Positions 1 to 12,869 of a stretch of DNA of 64,000 bases are shown in pieces. Under the pieces are notes generated by a model. The model saw only the letters and a program-made list of their open reading frames with translations. It had not been told where the DNA came from and ran no database searches. The stretch lies in the NCBI GenBank assembly GCA_951802195.1, contig OX637620.1, positions 372,001 through 436,000 of the forward strand. Direction: 5' to 3'. Source of the stretch: Tausonia pullulans. Taxonomy: Eukaryota > Basidiomycota > Tremellomycetes > Cystofilobasidiales > Mrakiaceae. Position numbers and translations under genes: made by a program. The first letter of the stretch is position 1. Each line of letters begins with the position of its first letter.

Positions 1-1087
1 GCAGAGGAAATCAGCGACAAGAGCCATTTAACGACAAACCAGGAGGATATGAACGTACGTGACCTGGAAGGTGGCAACGTCAAGGTTCGAGGCCGCGACG
101 TATTGAAGGTCTGAGAGAGAAGAGACAGTCGGGTCAGCTGTGAACGAACTGGCGAGCCACGACGCCATCAGTACGCACTATTTTGAATGACATAGAGCAG
201 AGCAGGAATCGAGAGCTTCCAGCAGTCGGGCGAGAAGACCTCTTTGCGGACCTGAGCGAACCGTGCGCACCAGTCACGGTTCAAGAGCGCGTGTAGCGGT
301 GACTGACGAAGCGAAGATACGTTCGCTGACAGACTGGCGAGGCCGTGCTGCTTCGTATCACGTTCAGATGAGTCCGGCTTCGTCGTCCGGACAGGCGAAA
401 CAGGCGGGTAGGCGAGCGTCTTCTCGTCCGTGGTGATAACCGAGGACGATGGCCGGGCAGAAGGTGGGAGCGCCTGCAGCTCGTCATCGATCCGGCGAAG
501 AGCGATAAGGAGCGAGACAGTCCCCTTCGTGAGCTCATTGACAAGGACGGCCGTCGCGGCCGAGTACGAGTGGCCCGGAGCGACGTTGATGCGTGAGTAG
601 TGCATCACAATCGTGAGCGTCGCGTTCTGGAGAGCGAGGGTGACTGATTGAGGGAGGAGTGTACGCGTCAGGGAACACTTGTCTCAAGGAGTGATTCAGA
701 ACGAAGGTCAAGACCCACTCAGACTTCAGATGAATCAACATTGCGCCTGATCGTCAGCATGGCCCGCCCTCTGATGTGACTGGTTCCCCTTCTTGCCTGT
801 GTCTCAGCTCCTTCTCAACATAAAAAAACTCACGAGACATATTTGAGCTTCATGCCCATGAAGACAGGCTCGCCGTCGCCCCCCCTAGTGAGCTGCCGCT
901 TGGCATCGACCTGGTCTCGCGGAGCGAGGTAAAGCCGACCAGGTGGATATGGCCGCAAGGACGAGATCATCGTCGACGAGGACGAGGAGGCAGCCTGGGC
1001 GGCGGTGGAGGCAGCGCCGGTGTGATCCGGGGTGTTGTTTGCGCCAACGGGCGAGGAGAGCGAGCTGACGGATGTGGCTCTGATCAT
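1..1087 (-). CDS. Nucleotide-sugar transporter (SLC35A / UDP-galactose transporter type), 3' part cut by window edge
   Basis: A multi-pass Golgi/ER membrane carrier that exchanges a cytosolic nucleotide sugar for the matching nucleoside monophosphate. I read exons at 834-1087, 719-723, 179-643 and 59-110, with the last donor at 58, so the gene continues off the left edge inside an intron. The joined protein starts MIRATSV and shows family signatures: KYVSLITLALQNATL near residue 85, YSAATAVLVNELTKG near 115, and LLYVIQNNLQYVAASNLD near 235-252 followed by VATFQVT. A long hydrophilic stretch rich in S, P and D lies between them, around residues 135-215. The 5-base exon is needed to keep frame and to complete the VSL(I/V)TL motif. 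The exact sugar (UDP-Gal, UDP-GlcNAc or CMP-sialate type) cannot be read from this part. No gene overlaps it, and 2.6 kb of apparently gene-free DNA lies upstream. Confidence 0.88.
719..723 (-). other. 5-base coding microexon in the nucleotide-sugar transporter
   Basis: On the minus strand the five bases TCTGA are preceded by AG (724-725) and followed by a GTGGGT donor (713-718). Exon 1 ends GTC TC at 834 and the next exon starts TC ACC at 643. Direct joining loses the frame, while inserting TCTGA gives V-S-L-I-T-L-A-L-Q-N, the conserved family sequence. The flanking introns would be 110 and 75 bases, normal for this window. This is inference from frame and homology; no transcript evidence is available. 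Confidence 0.75.
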
Positions 1088-3658
1088 GATGGAGGTTGGA
1101 AGTCAATTAGTGTTGGCTCTGCCCTTCTCTGGACTATGAGCTTTCCGGGCAAAATCAGGGAAGGGGTCGCCGACCCCTGATGCATGCACAAGCACGAGGT
1201 GCGTGCGGCGTCGGGGCTTTCGACAGAGAACGGCGCTGGGTGGTGGGCCCTCCAACTTCGAAGAGACGGAAAGACCGACCCGAGCACACATGGAGATGCA
1301 GGCTCTTTAGTTGCGGAGATGAGAAAAAGGGAAGAAGAAGGAGGCTATGCATTCTCCTCGCCACGCAGCGAGAAGTCAGCGCTTCGAATCACCTCGCACG
1401 CGAAACGAAGTCCGATTCGGGACCTGTCAACGCCTTGCTGTGACACTCCCTCCTTGCGGGTTACGTTCCATCCTGTAAGGCCGCTGTGGAGACCTTGGGC
1501 CGAGGCCTCGCTCGAAGAAGCTGCTGATTGGACAGCACGAGTGGGAGGCTCACAGTTCTTGTGGAGCACTGCAGGGGCAGAACCGCTAGATGAGACCCTC
1601 GAAAGAGGGATGTCGGACAGCCTTCCAGCTAGCGCCCTTTTAACCTCCCCCCTTCCCGCATCCGTCGACTGCCTGATCCTCCAGCGAAGGAGCAGGATTT
1701 CTCACATATGCGAGTGTGAAGGGCTCATCCAAGCGAACGAGGGGCTGGTCCGACCCACGTAGAGACGCTGAAGAGACGCGAGACAAACTCACCGGCTCAT
1801 TCTCCGCTTGGGCTTGACCCGCTCTTGCTGGCCAGAGGCGATGGCAGAGCCCTCGTCGTCAACGAGCGCAGAGCTTTCGTCGTAAACTTGATGATGGGCC
1901 ATGTGGTGAAGGCTTCTAAGGCGAGAAGCTGGATCGGGGACGGGTTGGGCTGCACGAGCTCGAGGTCGGGTCGCTGGTGCGAAGGTGGGGCAAGGGTCGG
2001 ATGATGGCGCTCTGACCCTGCCAGAGAGTAGGGCACGGTGTTGTGAGTGTGAAAAGGGTCCGAGGCTGTGGAGGTTGGTCCTGAACTAGCAGTGGTGGTC
2101 ATTCCAAGAAGCAGGGCCCTTAGATGACGTTGAGCCATCTGAACCGACCCTTATCAAACATGGCCTTGCCAGGATGACACGCGACTTCCCTTACCCCGCT
2201 CTCTCTTTTTCTCTCTTCGAACCATCATCTCGCCATCCGTTCGCTCACTTGCCACAGTTTTCCTTGTCACGGCACCTTTAGCAGGTATCTTCCTTGAGAT
2301 CCTGAAAAGCTTTTCGAGCCCCTTCGCCTGCCCATTCTCGAGCGGCATAGGCAAACTCCTCGCTTCTCCTTCTACTGTGAGTTCTTTTGCCCCGTCTCCT
2401 CTCAGCTTGTCCATTCCGTACAATGCATCATCGTACGCTGCTCCAATGTCAGAACGGATGGAGGGAGTGATTATCACCAGAGAAGTCGCGAAGGACCGCT
2501 TATTGTTCCCTCCCTGCGAAGGGATGGGGCCTCGTTTCGTTCCCTCCTTGCCGCTTTACTACGCTCGAGGAGGGGCGAACGAGTTCGAGGGACCACATGC
2601 CGACTCATTAATGATCTAATATGACCCTTCTCTGTAGCTGTGGAGTGTTATGTCTGACGGTTGCGGCAAAGTGGTCTCCCTGTTTCTTTCGACGCTTGAC
2701 TGACCTTGCCTCGGTGGCCGCTCCTCACTCCCCTTCTGCCAACCAGGCCACCCTCCTTCTCCCTTGGGTATGAACATCTTCCGGAGAAGCCCTCCCGTAT
2801 TACTCTGTTGAGTTTGCACGCTATCAAGGTCGCTTGAGAGATGCCGCTGGGCCGCTGGGCCTTCAACAGCTAGTCTCTCCTTGATCTCTTCCCGAAATCC
2901 CTGTCCCGGGTTTCAATCCATCAGTGCTCCATGTTGGTTGTCTGATGCCCTAGAAGCAGGGGCCGATCACTGGTAAACTGGTGGATGGCAGGAAGAGCTT
3001 GTCCGGGGCAAGCTGGCGCGCTTCATCATGACATCTTTCCCCTCACCAGTTGTTTGTCATCTCCTGGCTTCTGCGGATCGTCCCCTCTGTGGGCGAGTAA
3101 CTCTTTAGTGATGAGAACCTCTGCCTGAACTCTCCAGGCGGTAACCTTGCGGCTGACGTCGGCGCGCTGAGCCTTCCAGTGTGACGCTTGGACAAAGGCA
3201 CCCGCTGTCACGTTCAGAACCGCGTGCCCTTGTGTTGGACTGAGCAAGTCAAGCTGGCGATCCTTTTCTATATGCATGGCTTTCCGTCTCCTCCGATGCT
3301 GCTTTTTCTGGGAACTGGGTTCAGAGCATCCTGCGGATGGCTTTCAATGGACTCGCCCGAGTCCACGTGCCTCCCGCGCGCCGCTCTTCTCCGGATCTCA
3401 ACTGCTGCAGAAGCGAGGGCGAGAGCGATAGCAGCCGTGCTCGCCGACCAGAGAGCAAGGTTAGGCATGGCCTCTCTGTCAGGAAGGGCGCACGACGTCA
3501 TCTATAAATGGTAGTCGCTTGAGGTAGGCTGTTCTTTTAATACCCCTCAGACATATCGTTGATACCCGACGGCTTGCCCCACTCGCCTGACAAGAGAAGC
3601 GACATACAAGACCCTCTCCGCTTTTGGTCTCCCTCTCCCTCTCACACCCATATCATCC
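1088..3658. other. Intergenic stretch, no recognisable gene
   Basis: About 2.6 kb between the divergent nucleotide-sugar transporter and purine-cytosine permease. Open frames of up to 192 codons exist (for example 1184-1762 plus), but none shows a conserved motif, a splice-linked continuation or the C-ending codon bias of the neighbours. It should hold the promoters of both flanking genes. A non-coding RNA or a fast-evolving small gene cannot be excluded. Confidence 0.5.
3503..3508 (+). promoter_or_regulatory. TATA-like element upstream of the purine-cytosine permease
   Basis: TATAAA about 150 bases before the permease ATG, followed by a CT-rich leader just upstream of the start codon. Position and sequence fit a core promoter, but such a short match can arise by chance. 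Confidence 0.35.
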
Positions 3659-6584
3659 ATGTCGTACGAACAAGACCTCGAGAAGAGCGTCACGCTCAAG
3701 GACGTCACCAACGACGTCAGCCGCGTCGAAGAGCGCAGCGGTGGCACCAGCCGTGAGGCGACGCTCAAGGAGGACGACCTCATTGAAATGAGGGGCCCTA
3801 CCTTTCGTTTCTTTGGCAAGCTCTTCAGCATGGGAGTTGAGGCCAGGGGTATCGAGGTTCGCCCCGTCATGTCCCCCTACCAAACGCTCCTCGCTTGATT
3901 GCTGGCCAAGGACTGACCCTTTGGCTGCTGTTGCACTGATGACAAGCAGCGGATTCCTGAGGAGGAGCGTTCTGAAGAGCACTCGCGCGGCCTCCTTCTC
4001 CTGTGCGTCACTTTTGCCCGGTCTTCTCCACTATCTGCTTGTCTGTGTAGCCGACGGCCTTTTTCTCACTTGAAGCTGGTTCTCTGTCAACTTGGTCGTC
4101 ACGACCGTCCCCATCGGAGTGCGTATGTGCTCTTCCAGCTATCTTCTGTCTTCACTCAAGTTTGCGGCCGGACCCAGTCTCTCGCTGACAGACAGAATCC
4201 TCCACCCTTGATCCCCTCCACCTTCAGATGCTCGCCCAGGCATACTATACCCTGACCCTGAAGAACACCGTCGCAGCCATTATGACTTTCAACATCATAG
4301 GATGCGCCTGCACGGCGTTCATCGCTACTCTTGGGCCCAAGGTGCGCCATGCGCGCGCATCTGCGGCACCCTGTCTATCTGCGCGCGCTGTCCAACTGAC
4401 ATGAGAGCACAAATAACAGACGGGTTTGAGGACGATGGTTATTACCCGGTACTCGGTCGGCTTTGTCGGAGGATCGATCTTTGCTGTGCTCAACATCCTC
4501 ACGCAGCTCGGTCCGTTCACTGTCTCCCTCGCCTGCGCGCATGCATCAAGACTGAAAGCTATTCTCGCACTAGGCTTTTCCGTCACAGCAGTCATCCTCG
4601 GTGGACAGACGCTCACTAACGTCTCAGACGGCAAGCTTCCGCTCGCAGCGGCTGTCGTCCTGGTCGGCATTGTATCCCTCATTCTGTGAGCACTAATCTG
4701 ATCAGCAAACCGTAAGTATGAGGACTGATCAGCTGCTACCTATCTCTTTGCAGTTGCTTCTTTGGATACAAGTAAGCCAGCATCAAGTTTTGCTCGCTGT
4801 TATCCTGCGCTCAAGACTGACGCCGACCTCCCTGCTCAGCGTTCTGCATCACTAGTGAGCAGCATTCAAATCGATTGATGGTGGTGATGGGCAGCGTTGA
4901 CCATAACCTCCAATACCAGCGAACGATACGCCTGGCTCGTTATTCTGGTCATCTACATCATGGCGTCAGTTCCTTCTTGAACCCCCTGTACTCTTACCCT
5001 CTTGCCTTGCTGATACCTATGTGCAATTTAGATATGCCAAGGGAGGTGCCGCCGGCTACCAGCCGGAGCTCCAGACCCCCAAGGAAGCGACAGGCAAGAC
5101 ATTCGCTGCCGGTTTCCTCAGTTTTGGTGTGAGTAAATAGGAAACGACCTTCGCTCGAGCGATAATAACCCCTAACTTGATGATTTGTAGGGCATCATCT
5201 TCTCATCCGCCACTGGATGGGCGCCTGTCGCCGCTGACTTCAACTGTCGGCTCCCAACAAACTACTCGTCTCGCAAGGTCTTCCTGCTTACTTTGTGAGA
5301 CTCAAAGTTCTTCGTCCAGGTTGGTCGCTCGATTTTTATTTATTAATCTGACCTCTTGCGCTGTGGCTCTAGCTTCGGCCTTATGTTGCCGCTCGTCTTT
5401 GTTGAGACCCTTGGAGCCGTGCGTCATTCTCTTACCCACCCTTTTGAAACAAACTGAACTTTCCTGGTCTGCACCTTAATAGGCTCTCATGACTGTGCCA
5501 AAATACGCCGCAGCATTTGAGGACGGAGACGCCGGTGGACTCATCGCTGAGGGTGTGTCTCCTCATACCGCTTGACTGACTATTCACTCTTCAAGCTGAA
5601 ATTTTGACATTTCACCTTCTTCAGTTTTCTCCAGCTGGGGCGGAGGTGGCAAGTTCATCCTTATCCTCCTCGCCTTTTCCGTTATCGGCAACAACAGTGC
5701 GTCGTTCCGACTTTATACTAGCACTCTGTTTCAAGACTGAACAGTCGATCATCGACATCAGTCCCCAATACCTACTCGTGAGTCTGGTATTACCTCTAGC
5801 TTCCAGCCTGTTGATCTGATAGTTTCCTTGTTACAGCGCTGCGCTGTCAATCCAGACGCTCCACCCGATCTTGCAGAAGATTCCCCGTGCTCTTCTCACA
5901 ATCCTCGTCTTCATCATCTACAGTACGACAAATTTTGAGCCACATCTTTCACTAACTTGCACTGATGACCTCACTATGTCTCTCCAGCTGTCGCTGGTGT
6001 TGTCGGGCGTGAGCACTTCTCCGGCATCCTCTCCAACTTCCTTGCCATTCTCGGATACTGGACCGTGAGTCTCTGGCGGGATTGATTGATTGCGACTCTC
6101 CACCATTCCTCTGACTATTCATCATTAGGCCTTCTTCATCGTCATTATCGCCGAGGAGCACCTCATCTTCCGCAAATACTTCATTCTCGGCGGCTACGAT
6201 CTCTCTGGTCCGTCCAGGCCCCCCTCAACCACTTCGCATTCCCTCCGCTTTGGCTTCTGACTAGCTCTGTCTTTTCCGACGTCAGTCTATGACTCAATCC
6301 GCGATCTCCCCGTCGGCCTCGCAGGCATCTTTGCAGGCTTCTGCGGAGCCGGCGCGGCTGTCGTGGGCATGGCCGAGGAGTGGTGTACGTGCTTTCCCAG
6401 ACTTCACCTCTCTCTCTCTTGGTCCTGCTCTGATTCGTTTGATACATCAAAATCAGATACTGGCCCGCTTGGCCGGGCTTTCGGTGACACCGGTGGCGAC
6501 CTTGGATTCGAGATGGCCGCTGTTGCCGCGGGGATTGTGTACCCGCCACTAAGGTACCTCGAGCTGAGGTATTTCAAGCGGTGA
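3659..6584 (+). CDS. FCY2: Purine-cytosine permease, NCS1 family (Fcy2/FcyB type)
   Basis: A plasma-membrane proton symporter expected to import cytosine, adenine, guanine or hypoxanthine. The gene has many short introns. Exon 1 encodes MSYEQDLEKSV through VEARGIE. Later exons give the NCS1 landmarks in order: RIPEEER, then WFSVNLVVTTVPIG (TM1), IMTFNIIGCACTAFIATLGPK (TM2 and following loop, 4278-4340), TRYSVGFVGGSIFAVLNIL (about 4441-4500), GFSVTAVILGGQTLTNVSDG (about 4574-4635), then further membrane segments. It ends with a hydrophobic stretch and the basic tail YPPLRYLELRYFKR, with TGA at 6582-6584. Order, loop motifs and tail match fungal Fcy2-like carriers rather than uracil or allantoin NCS1 members. 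I chose the ATG at 3659 because it follows a CT-rich leader and yields the usual hydrophilic N-terminus. No break is seen. Substrate range is family inference. Confidence 0.88.
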
Positions 6585-7866
6585 TCTGAAAGGGGGAGAG
6601 GTAGATAAGCAGAAGGCTCGATTTTATGTGCAGCAAAGAAGGGCTCAGTACAGGACGTAGACGAGAGAATGGCTCCTCCAAGCTCGCATGCATCGGCTTG
6701 TGAGGATCTCATGGACTCGCCGCCGCGGCTCTGCGTATAGCCACTCCGCGTTTGCGGTGCTTGGCCTGAGACCTCAGGTCAGGATGCACTGCCCTGCTCA
6801 CTTGTAAGAGCTCTTGCTCATCCTTTCAGTCGTCGATCTGTAGATGAGCATCGAGAACGGGACGACGGCGGCATCGGTGACTCGAAGAGATTCGTTCGGT
6901 CTCTCCTCTCGGGGGTCGCAAGCAAGCGCCGGCTTTTCCTTACTCCCACTCCTTGACTTTTCCTTGATGACATCCTCGTCCAAATGCCCAACCATCCCTG
7001 GCTCTTGTATCTCCTTCAGGTCCTTGTCGTTGCCTTGCGCCAAACCCGGTCAAAATTCATAATTCGTTCGGTGTCCCTTCGGTCCTAGGAACAACACCGG
7101 GAAAATTATTTACCTTGTTCCAGTCTTCGACGTTTCTCGTCTCGCTCACTGACGCTAATGCACGGTCGACAACCGGATGAAGGTAGGACTCCGTCATCAG
7201 AGTTGCGGTCTTTGTTGAGAAGATGATGAGCCGCTTGCGCTTGCCACTGGACTGCCCTAAAGACCTTGTGTGTAGGTCCTGAAGTAGTTTTCCTGAGATG
7301 TAGATGATCTGGAGAAAGCTGATGGGTGAGCGAATGAAACAGGATCTAAGAAGGATCGTTGCATCGGCGAGGGCGAGGGGGGGGAGCATGTAAATCATTT
7401 GAAGATTCCCCTCTCCCCCATGGCCTTTTCCATCATTACCTCCACCTATCTGTCGAACGTTCATCGTAGCTTCGTCCGCATCCAATTCTGAAGTGAGCAA
7501 GTGTCGGGCCAACATGCGCTTCCCATAGTACTTTGAAATGGATATCGAGAGCCCGAGACGTGCAACGTTGCCTGGAAGAAGCTGGGATGACAACAAAGGT
7601 AGTAGTATAGAGAGGAGGACCCATCCTTGAGGTGCTAGACCGTGCGTATCTTCTCTGTCTTGCTACACTTCTATGAGTGAATACGATTGATCTTCTTCTT
7701 CGGCGCCCGGCTGTTTCGGGGACGGAGTGAGCCATCGTGCCAAACCCAATATCACTTGCCAGGCTCATTCCCGATGGAGCTTTGACGTACGACCGAATCG
7801 AGTGTGACGAAAAAGGAAAAGCAACAACACAGCGGGAAAGAGTTGACTGTCACATCGATCCAAAAT
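6585..7866. other. Intergenic stretch between convergent genes
   Basis: About 1.3 kb between the 3' ends of the permease and NUP133. A 179-codon minus-strand frame (7057-7596) exists, but I could not link it to any conserved motif or plausible splice chain. Nothing else supportable is visible. Confidence 0.5.
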
Positions 7867-10800
7867 TCAAGCCTCTTGGTCGGCCGTCCCCCTTTCCTTC
7901 ATCAACCTCGCGACCTCCTTAGCCCACATGCCTAGCTTTCCACCCCTCTTCTCATCCAGGAACCCCCTCAGTCGGGCGTCCTCGGCGCGAAGGTCAGACC
8001 AGAGCGAGGTGAGCTCGGAGAGAGTCTTGCCGGAGGTGGCGAATCGCGCGGAGAGCTCGCCGGGGACGTTTCCAGAGGAGGAGGAAGGGAGAAGGATATC
8101 GTGGGGGGTCAGGCGGGGGACGTCAAGGGATTGGTCTGAAAATGGGCGAGAAGCGGGAAGGGGTCAGTGGGAGAGTGATGTCAATTAGGAGGAAGAAGAT
8201 TGATGCACCCTCGACTGCGCAGAGTGTTTGGTAGAGCGCCGTTGAGCGAAGCGACTCCTCGAGGGCTTGGTCCGTCAGATTTTGTGTCGAGTTTAGAAGG
8301 AGCCAGCTGTAGACATCGTGAGTCAGCAAATGGGTTGAGAAGCCCAGCTCAGGCTCTGAAAGGGACAAACTCGTCTCGAATAAAGACCCGGCGCCAAACC
8401 GTGACGAGCGCGAGATCGGCACGACCGCGAGGGAGGTTCTGTTCCATGACAAGGAGAAAGAGTCCGTCAGCGCCATCATCCAAGGTTGTTAAAAAAGGTA
8501 ACCCCAACACTCACTCTCGACTTGCGAAGCACATCTAACGCCGTCGCAAAGCTCGAGACCTCATCGCCGGCGTTTGCCTTGAGCGTCAGAAGATCGACCA
8601 AGTCCTCGACGGCCAAGGTCCGACCGGCGAGGAGCTCGCCCGCAAGCTGTTTGAACAGGGCTCTAAGCGTCGGTCGATCGACGAGGTTCGGGCTGAGTGA
8701 CGCGGTCGCGCGTTCCACAATCGCGGAGAGGTTTTCCGATGGGGAGGTTGGGCCGGCGGCGGTCTGGAGGAGGCCACGAAGGTAGTCGTGCACGCCGATG
8801 AGGTCGAGGCGGTCGTCAATGACTACGATGGATTGGGGAAGTATGTCAGCAAAGAGTTGGCTGATTTATCCGGGAAGGCCATGACGAAAGAAAAGCTGAT
8901 AGAATGATAAGTGTCGAGGCAAAAGTAAACCCCTCGTCCTTCCAGTATCCTAGTATGGCGGAAAAAGCAGAAGACGGGCTGAATAAGCCTCCCACCTCCA
9001 AGCTTCCATTGGTGAGACACCTCGGGAGGATGGAGGTGGGGTTGATCTTCCCCCGGCTCTTGATTGGATGAGGCGAGCGTCTTTTCGCCATGGAGGTGTG
9101 AACCGGTCGAACAGACGCTGCCTCGAGCGGGGGTCACGGTAATGACTGCCGAGAAGGGACTGAAGAACTGAAAAAAAAACTTCGACGTACCATCCAACGT
9201 GTGTTGGTGGCTTTCATCGCCTCCCTCCGGGCCAATCGTCGCCATCTGGCAGAGCTTGCCGATGCTGAGCATCAACTGTTGGTATTCAGAGTTAGCATCT
9301 CACTTGCTTGAACCGCCAGAGAGGAACTCGGCGACGAAAACATACCTGCTGGTTCGCAAGCTTGGGCTCTTTCTCACTCTCCCGAAGCAGCGAATCAGAC
9401 GCTCGCTGATATTGGCCCACCGCGATTTCGTGGATCCACGTGATCCGCGGATGATCGGCCTTATCGAAGAACTTGGTGAGAAGCTCGCCGTAGATCTCGT
9501 CCTGGGTAAGGAGCGTCTTGATCTGGCCTGCAAAGAAGTCAGTCTCCGCGTAGCTTGAGTCGGGAAGGGAAGAACGACACACCCTTTTCAATGTACCACC
9601 GGTACAACTCAAAAGCAAAGTCCTCCTTGAAAGTCTCAATGTAGTACTGTATCCTCACTTGAGACCCGACCTTTGGGTGGTTGCACAGCTCAACGAGCGC
9701 CCGGTAGTCGCCGTGGTGTTCGGCGAGGGTGTAGGCTTGCTCGGAGCGATCGACGCCAACGAGTGCAAGGATGACGCGGAAGCGGACCGAAGAGTAACGT
9801 TCGGAAAGGGCGATGACTTCGCGGTCGTCGGAATTGCCGTTATCGACGAGACTGTTACGTGGTCCATCTGTGTCAGTGGCTGAGAGAGGTATGGAGACGG
9901 AAGGAGAAAGAAAGGCCCACGTCAAGAGGTACCGGATCCGCTCCTCAAAACTGAGGAACATCGCTCCAGCCAACTCGCAAAGCTGCTCCTTGAACTCCCG
10001 CTGAACAGCCTGGCCGGCGCTCAGCTCCGCAGCGGCCTGACCATCGATTGAGGAGTTCGACACAGTCGCAGCAGCATTGTTGCTCCCGCCGTTCCCGCCG
10101 AATCTAAGAGGCTCTTCGTCGAGCGCCGACCCAAACTCGCGGGATCGCTCGTGGACAATCATTTCGGTTCGAGTGACGAGGAGGTCGAGCGCGTCAATCA
10201 TGGACGACGTAGACGACCAGGGCTCGACTAGTGTTTCGGTCCGATCGATGCCGTACTTGGCATTGGCAGCCTCGCCATGCCGGAGGGCAGCTTTAAAGGC
10301 GGTCTGAAGCCAAAAGGGTTCAATAAAGGGAGGGAAACGGGAAGCGTGGAGGACATACAAGGAAGATACGATTCGCCTCAAGAAGCCATTTAGACGCCGA
10401 CTGAGTTGATCCAGAGGAATCAAAAATGGCTTGGCGGAGAAGAATGGCAACTTGGTCGAGGACTGAGCCAATGTCACGAGCCTTGAGGGAGGGACAGCAT
10501 TCAGTCCCGAGTATGGGGGGATTAGAAAGGAGACATCTCAACTAACCCTGGTTCGGAAGAAGAGACGGACAACGTCCTCCCCGGGCGCGAAGCCATAGTT
10601 GCTCATGACGATGGCGATAGCGTCCGCAAGCAGGCTCTTGGGCGACCTGCTGGCCTCGCCCATCCTTGTGTTCTGGTACGACCACAGATCAGCGCTCGCG
10701 GAGAGCTTCTCGGCGTCCCAGGCGAGTCGCCTTCGGCTTGACTGAGAGAGCTTGCCGAGGAGACCGTTGGCGCCAATAAACTCGATGAGACTGCGCAGCC

Positions 10801-12869
10801 TGCTGAGCCGGTCGGCGATATGCGAACGTAGATCGAGGATGGCCGGCATGCTCGGCGAGCTAGAAGCGAGGATCTCGGCCGACACTTGTTCAGCGGCGTG
10901 CATAAGGTTGCCGTCGTATCCGGAGAGGAGATCGAAAGAGAGCGGGTTCTGTGGCCGGTCACCGTAAAAGACGGCTTGCTCGAGCTTGGTTTTGAGCCGG
11001 GCAGTGGCGGCCGCGGAACGTTCGAGTTGCTGCTGACCGGGGACGAGATCAACAACGCGGATGCCAAGAATCCCGCTCGCCTTGGTGATGACGACAATCT
11101 CTGCGCCGTTGGGGGAGGCGGAATGATTGCTGCTCTCGCAGGCGCCGACGCCGAGGAAGGCATTGCGAGCCGAGTCCTTGAGCGGGATGCTCTCTTCGTA
11201 AGATGGCCGGCCCTCAGCAAGCGAGACGACGAGAATGACCGAGGGTGTCAAAACGAAGGCCGTCTCGGCCGTGTCGGGGGAAGTGTGGGTTGAAACGAAT
11301 AATCTAGGCGACGGCAGAGGTCGGGGGTCGATATCCGTCTTGTACTCGCACCTGACGAAGCGAACGATCTCCACGTCGCCCGTTCCGGTCCCGGCGTTGC
11401 CGAACCGAACAACAGCGACGGCAAACTTCCGTTGCTCGCCACGGCCGCGGTCTTCCCATCCTCCTCCCTCGTCCTTGAAGCTGATGAGCACGGCGAGTTC
11501 CCCGCGATCCTCGCTGAGGATCTCGACGTCATGTGTCTCGAGACTGAGAGCGTGTTCGCTGTCTTCGCCTCCGAGGAGCTCCGTCAATGGTCCAAGGAGG
11601 TTCTGCTCAGCGAGTAGCTGAGGCGTCCGGCCAGAGAGGCGGAAGCGGGAGAGCGTCCGCTGGGAGAGCGTGAATATTTCCTTTTGAACAGAGAGAGTGA
11701 TGGCAAGTGGGTGGGAGAGGTCGGAACCCCCTGCGATGGAAGAGGAAGGGAGAGAGGAAGAGGGCGAAGAGCGGAAGAACCGCGAGAGGAGGGAACCAGA
11801 CGAGGAGAAGGTCGTCCGAGGGAAAGGGGCAGTTGAGATGAGAGCACGACCGGAAGGATGGGAGATGGTGAGGAGGTGGAGGGCATGGGCGGAGGTCGAG
11901 ACGATGTAGAGTCCGGGCTTAGAAAATGAGAGACAAAGTCAGCGAGAGGGAGTGAGACGGGACACGCGTCGCGAGCCTCGACGGAAGTCAAGACACGCAC
12001 CTCGATCTCATGGATGTTCGCGACCTCATCGCCCTCCGCAAGCCCAGAGACCTCTCCAGCAACAAAGCGCTCTCCGCCTCCAACAAGCGCGCTGCTGACG
12101 CCTTCCCAGAGCCGGATATCGCCTTCAGCGCTGACAACAAGTACGCCGGGCTCGCGTCCGCCTGGATGCCGGACGAGGACGGTGTGCGCGGGGCGAGACG
12201 AGGGAGGGAGAGGGAAGGGGTAAAGCGTGGAGGCGGAGGCTCTCTGATGTAAAGAAGACACATTAGTGACGACTCTCGTTAACAAAGTATACAAATAGCC
12301 CAAGAGGGCGGATACGCACGACAAGGTACGGCCAGAGGAAGAGGTACGAGGGCGTCCTTAGCGACGCGAACCCGCTTGCAGGGTCCAGCGCGCCAGAGAG
12401 TGACGTGGTGTATAGGTCTACCCATTTAATCCAGCCCACAGGATAAACATCAGAGGCCGTCGTATCCCTAGTGAGACAGTGGATGAGAGAACGTACCAGC
12501 GTCGTGGAGCAGCTCCTCGATCTCGGCAGGCAGGTCGCTCTTGCCCCAGACCTCGAGCCGTCCGTCGCGGACCCAGACCTTGTCATGACCCGGTCCAGCA
12601 AGTGATTGATTCGCAGGAGCACTGGGAATAGCATCCATGCCGTCGTCCGAGGCTTGGCTCGGAGCGTATGACGAGACAACGCGAAGGGAGGATGAAGGAA
12701 CAGGTCCAACGCCGTTTGAGAGGGATGAAGAAGGGACGGCGACCGTCATAGGAACAAGCGAAGACGACGGGGCAATCAATGCTGAGGCGGCCACTGGGGT
12801 GAGGGCTCCCGCCGCTCCCCGTGCGCGTGGAGGCCGGCGACGGGGGGTCGCAGACGTCGAGAAAGACAT
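7867..12869 (-). CDS. NUP133: Nucleoporin Nup133 (Y-complex / Nup84 complex)
   Basis: Scaffold subunit of the nuclear pore Y complex, with an N-terminal beta-propeller and a C-terminal alpha-helical stack. It starts MSFSTSATPRRRPPRARG (ATG at 12869), a basic low-complexity leader. Propeller signatures follow: WVRDGRLEVWG, then YLFLWPYLVV (about 12330-12365), then ILVRHPGGREPG-like and VLVVSAEGDIRLWEG (about 12125-12220), typical of the Nup133/Nup155 N-terminal domain. The region 11587-10540 completes the propeller and begins the helical part. Downstream exons are helix-rich, and the end reads GKLGMWAKEVARLMKERG with TGA at 7867-7869. The product is about 1,300 residues, near the family norm. 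One intron (8823-9190, 368 bases) is several times longer than the rest. The gene is convergent with the permease and lies downstream of COX17 on the same strand. The alternative, Nup155, is less likely from size and repeat pattern. Confidence 0.85.

Noticed and set aside
1184-1762. 192-codon plus-strand open frame
   Set aside because: Irregular composition, no motif, no splice partner, codon use unlike the real genes nearby.
7057-7596. 179-codon minus-strand open frame between two 3' ends
   Set aside because: No recognisable family or supporting exon chain; kept only as a note in the intergenic entry.
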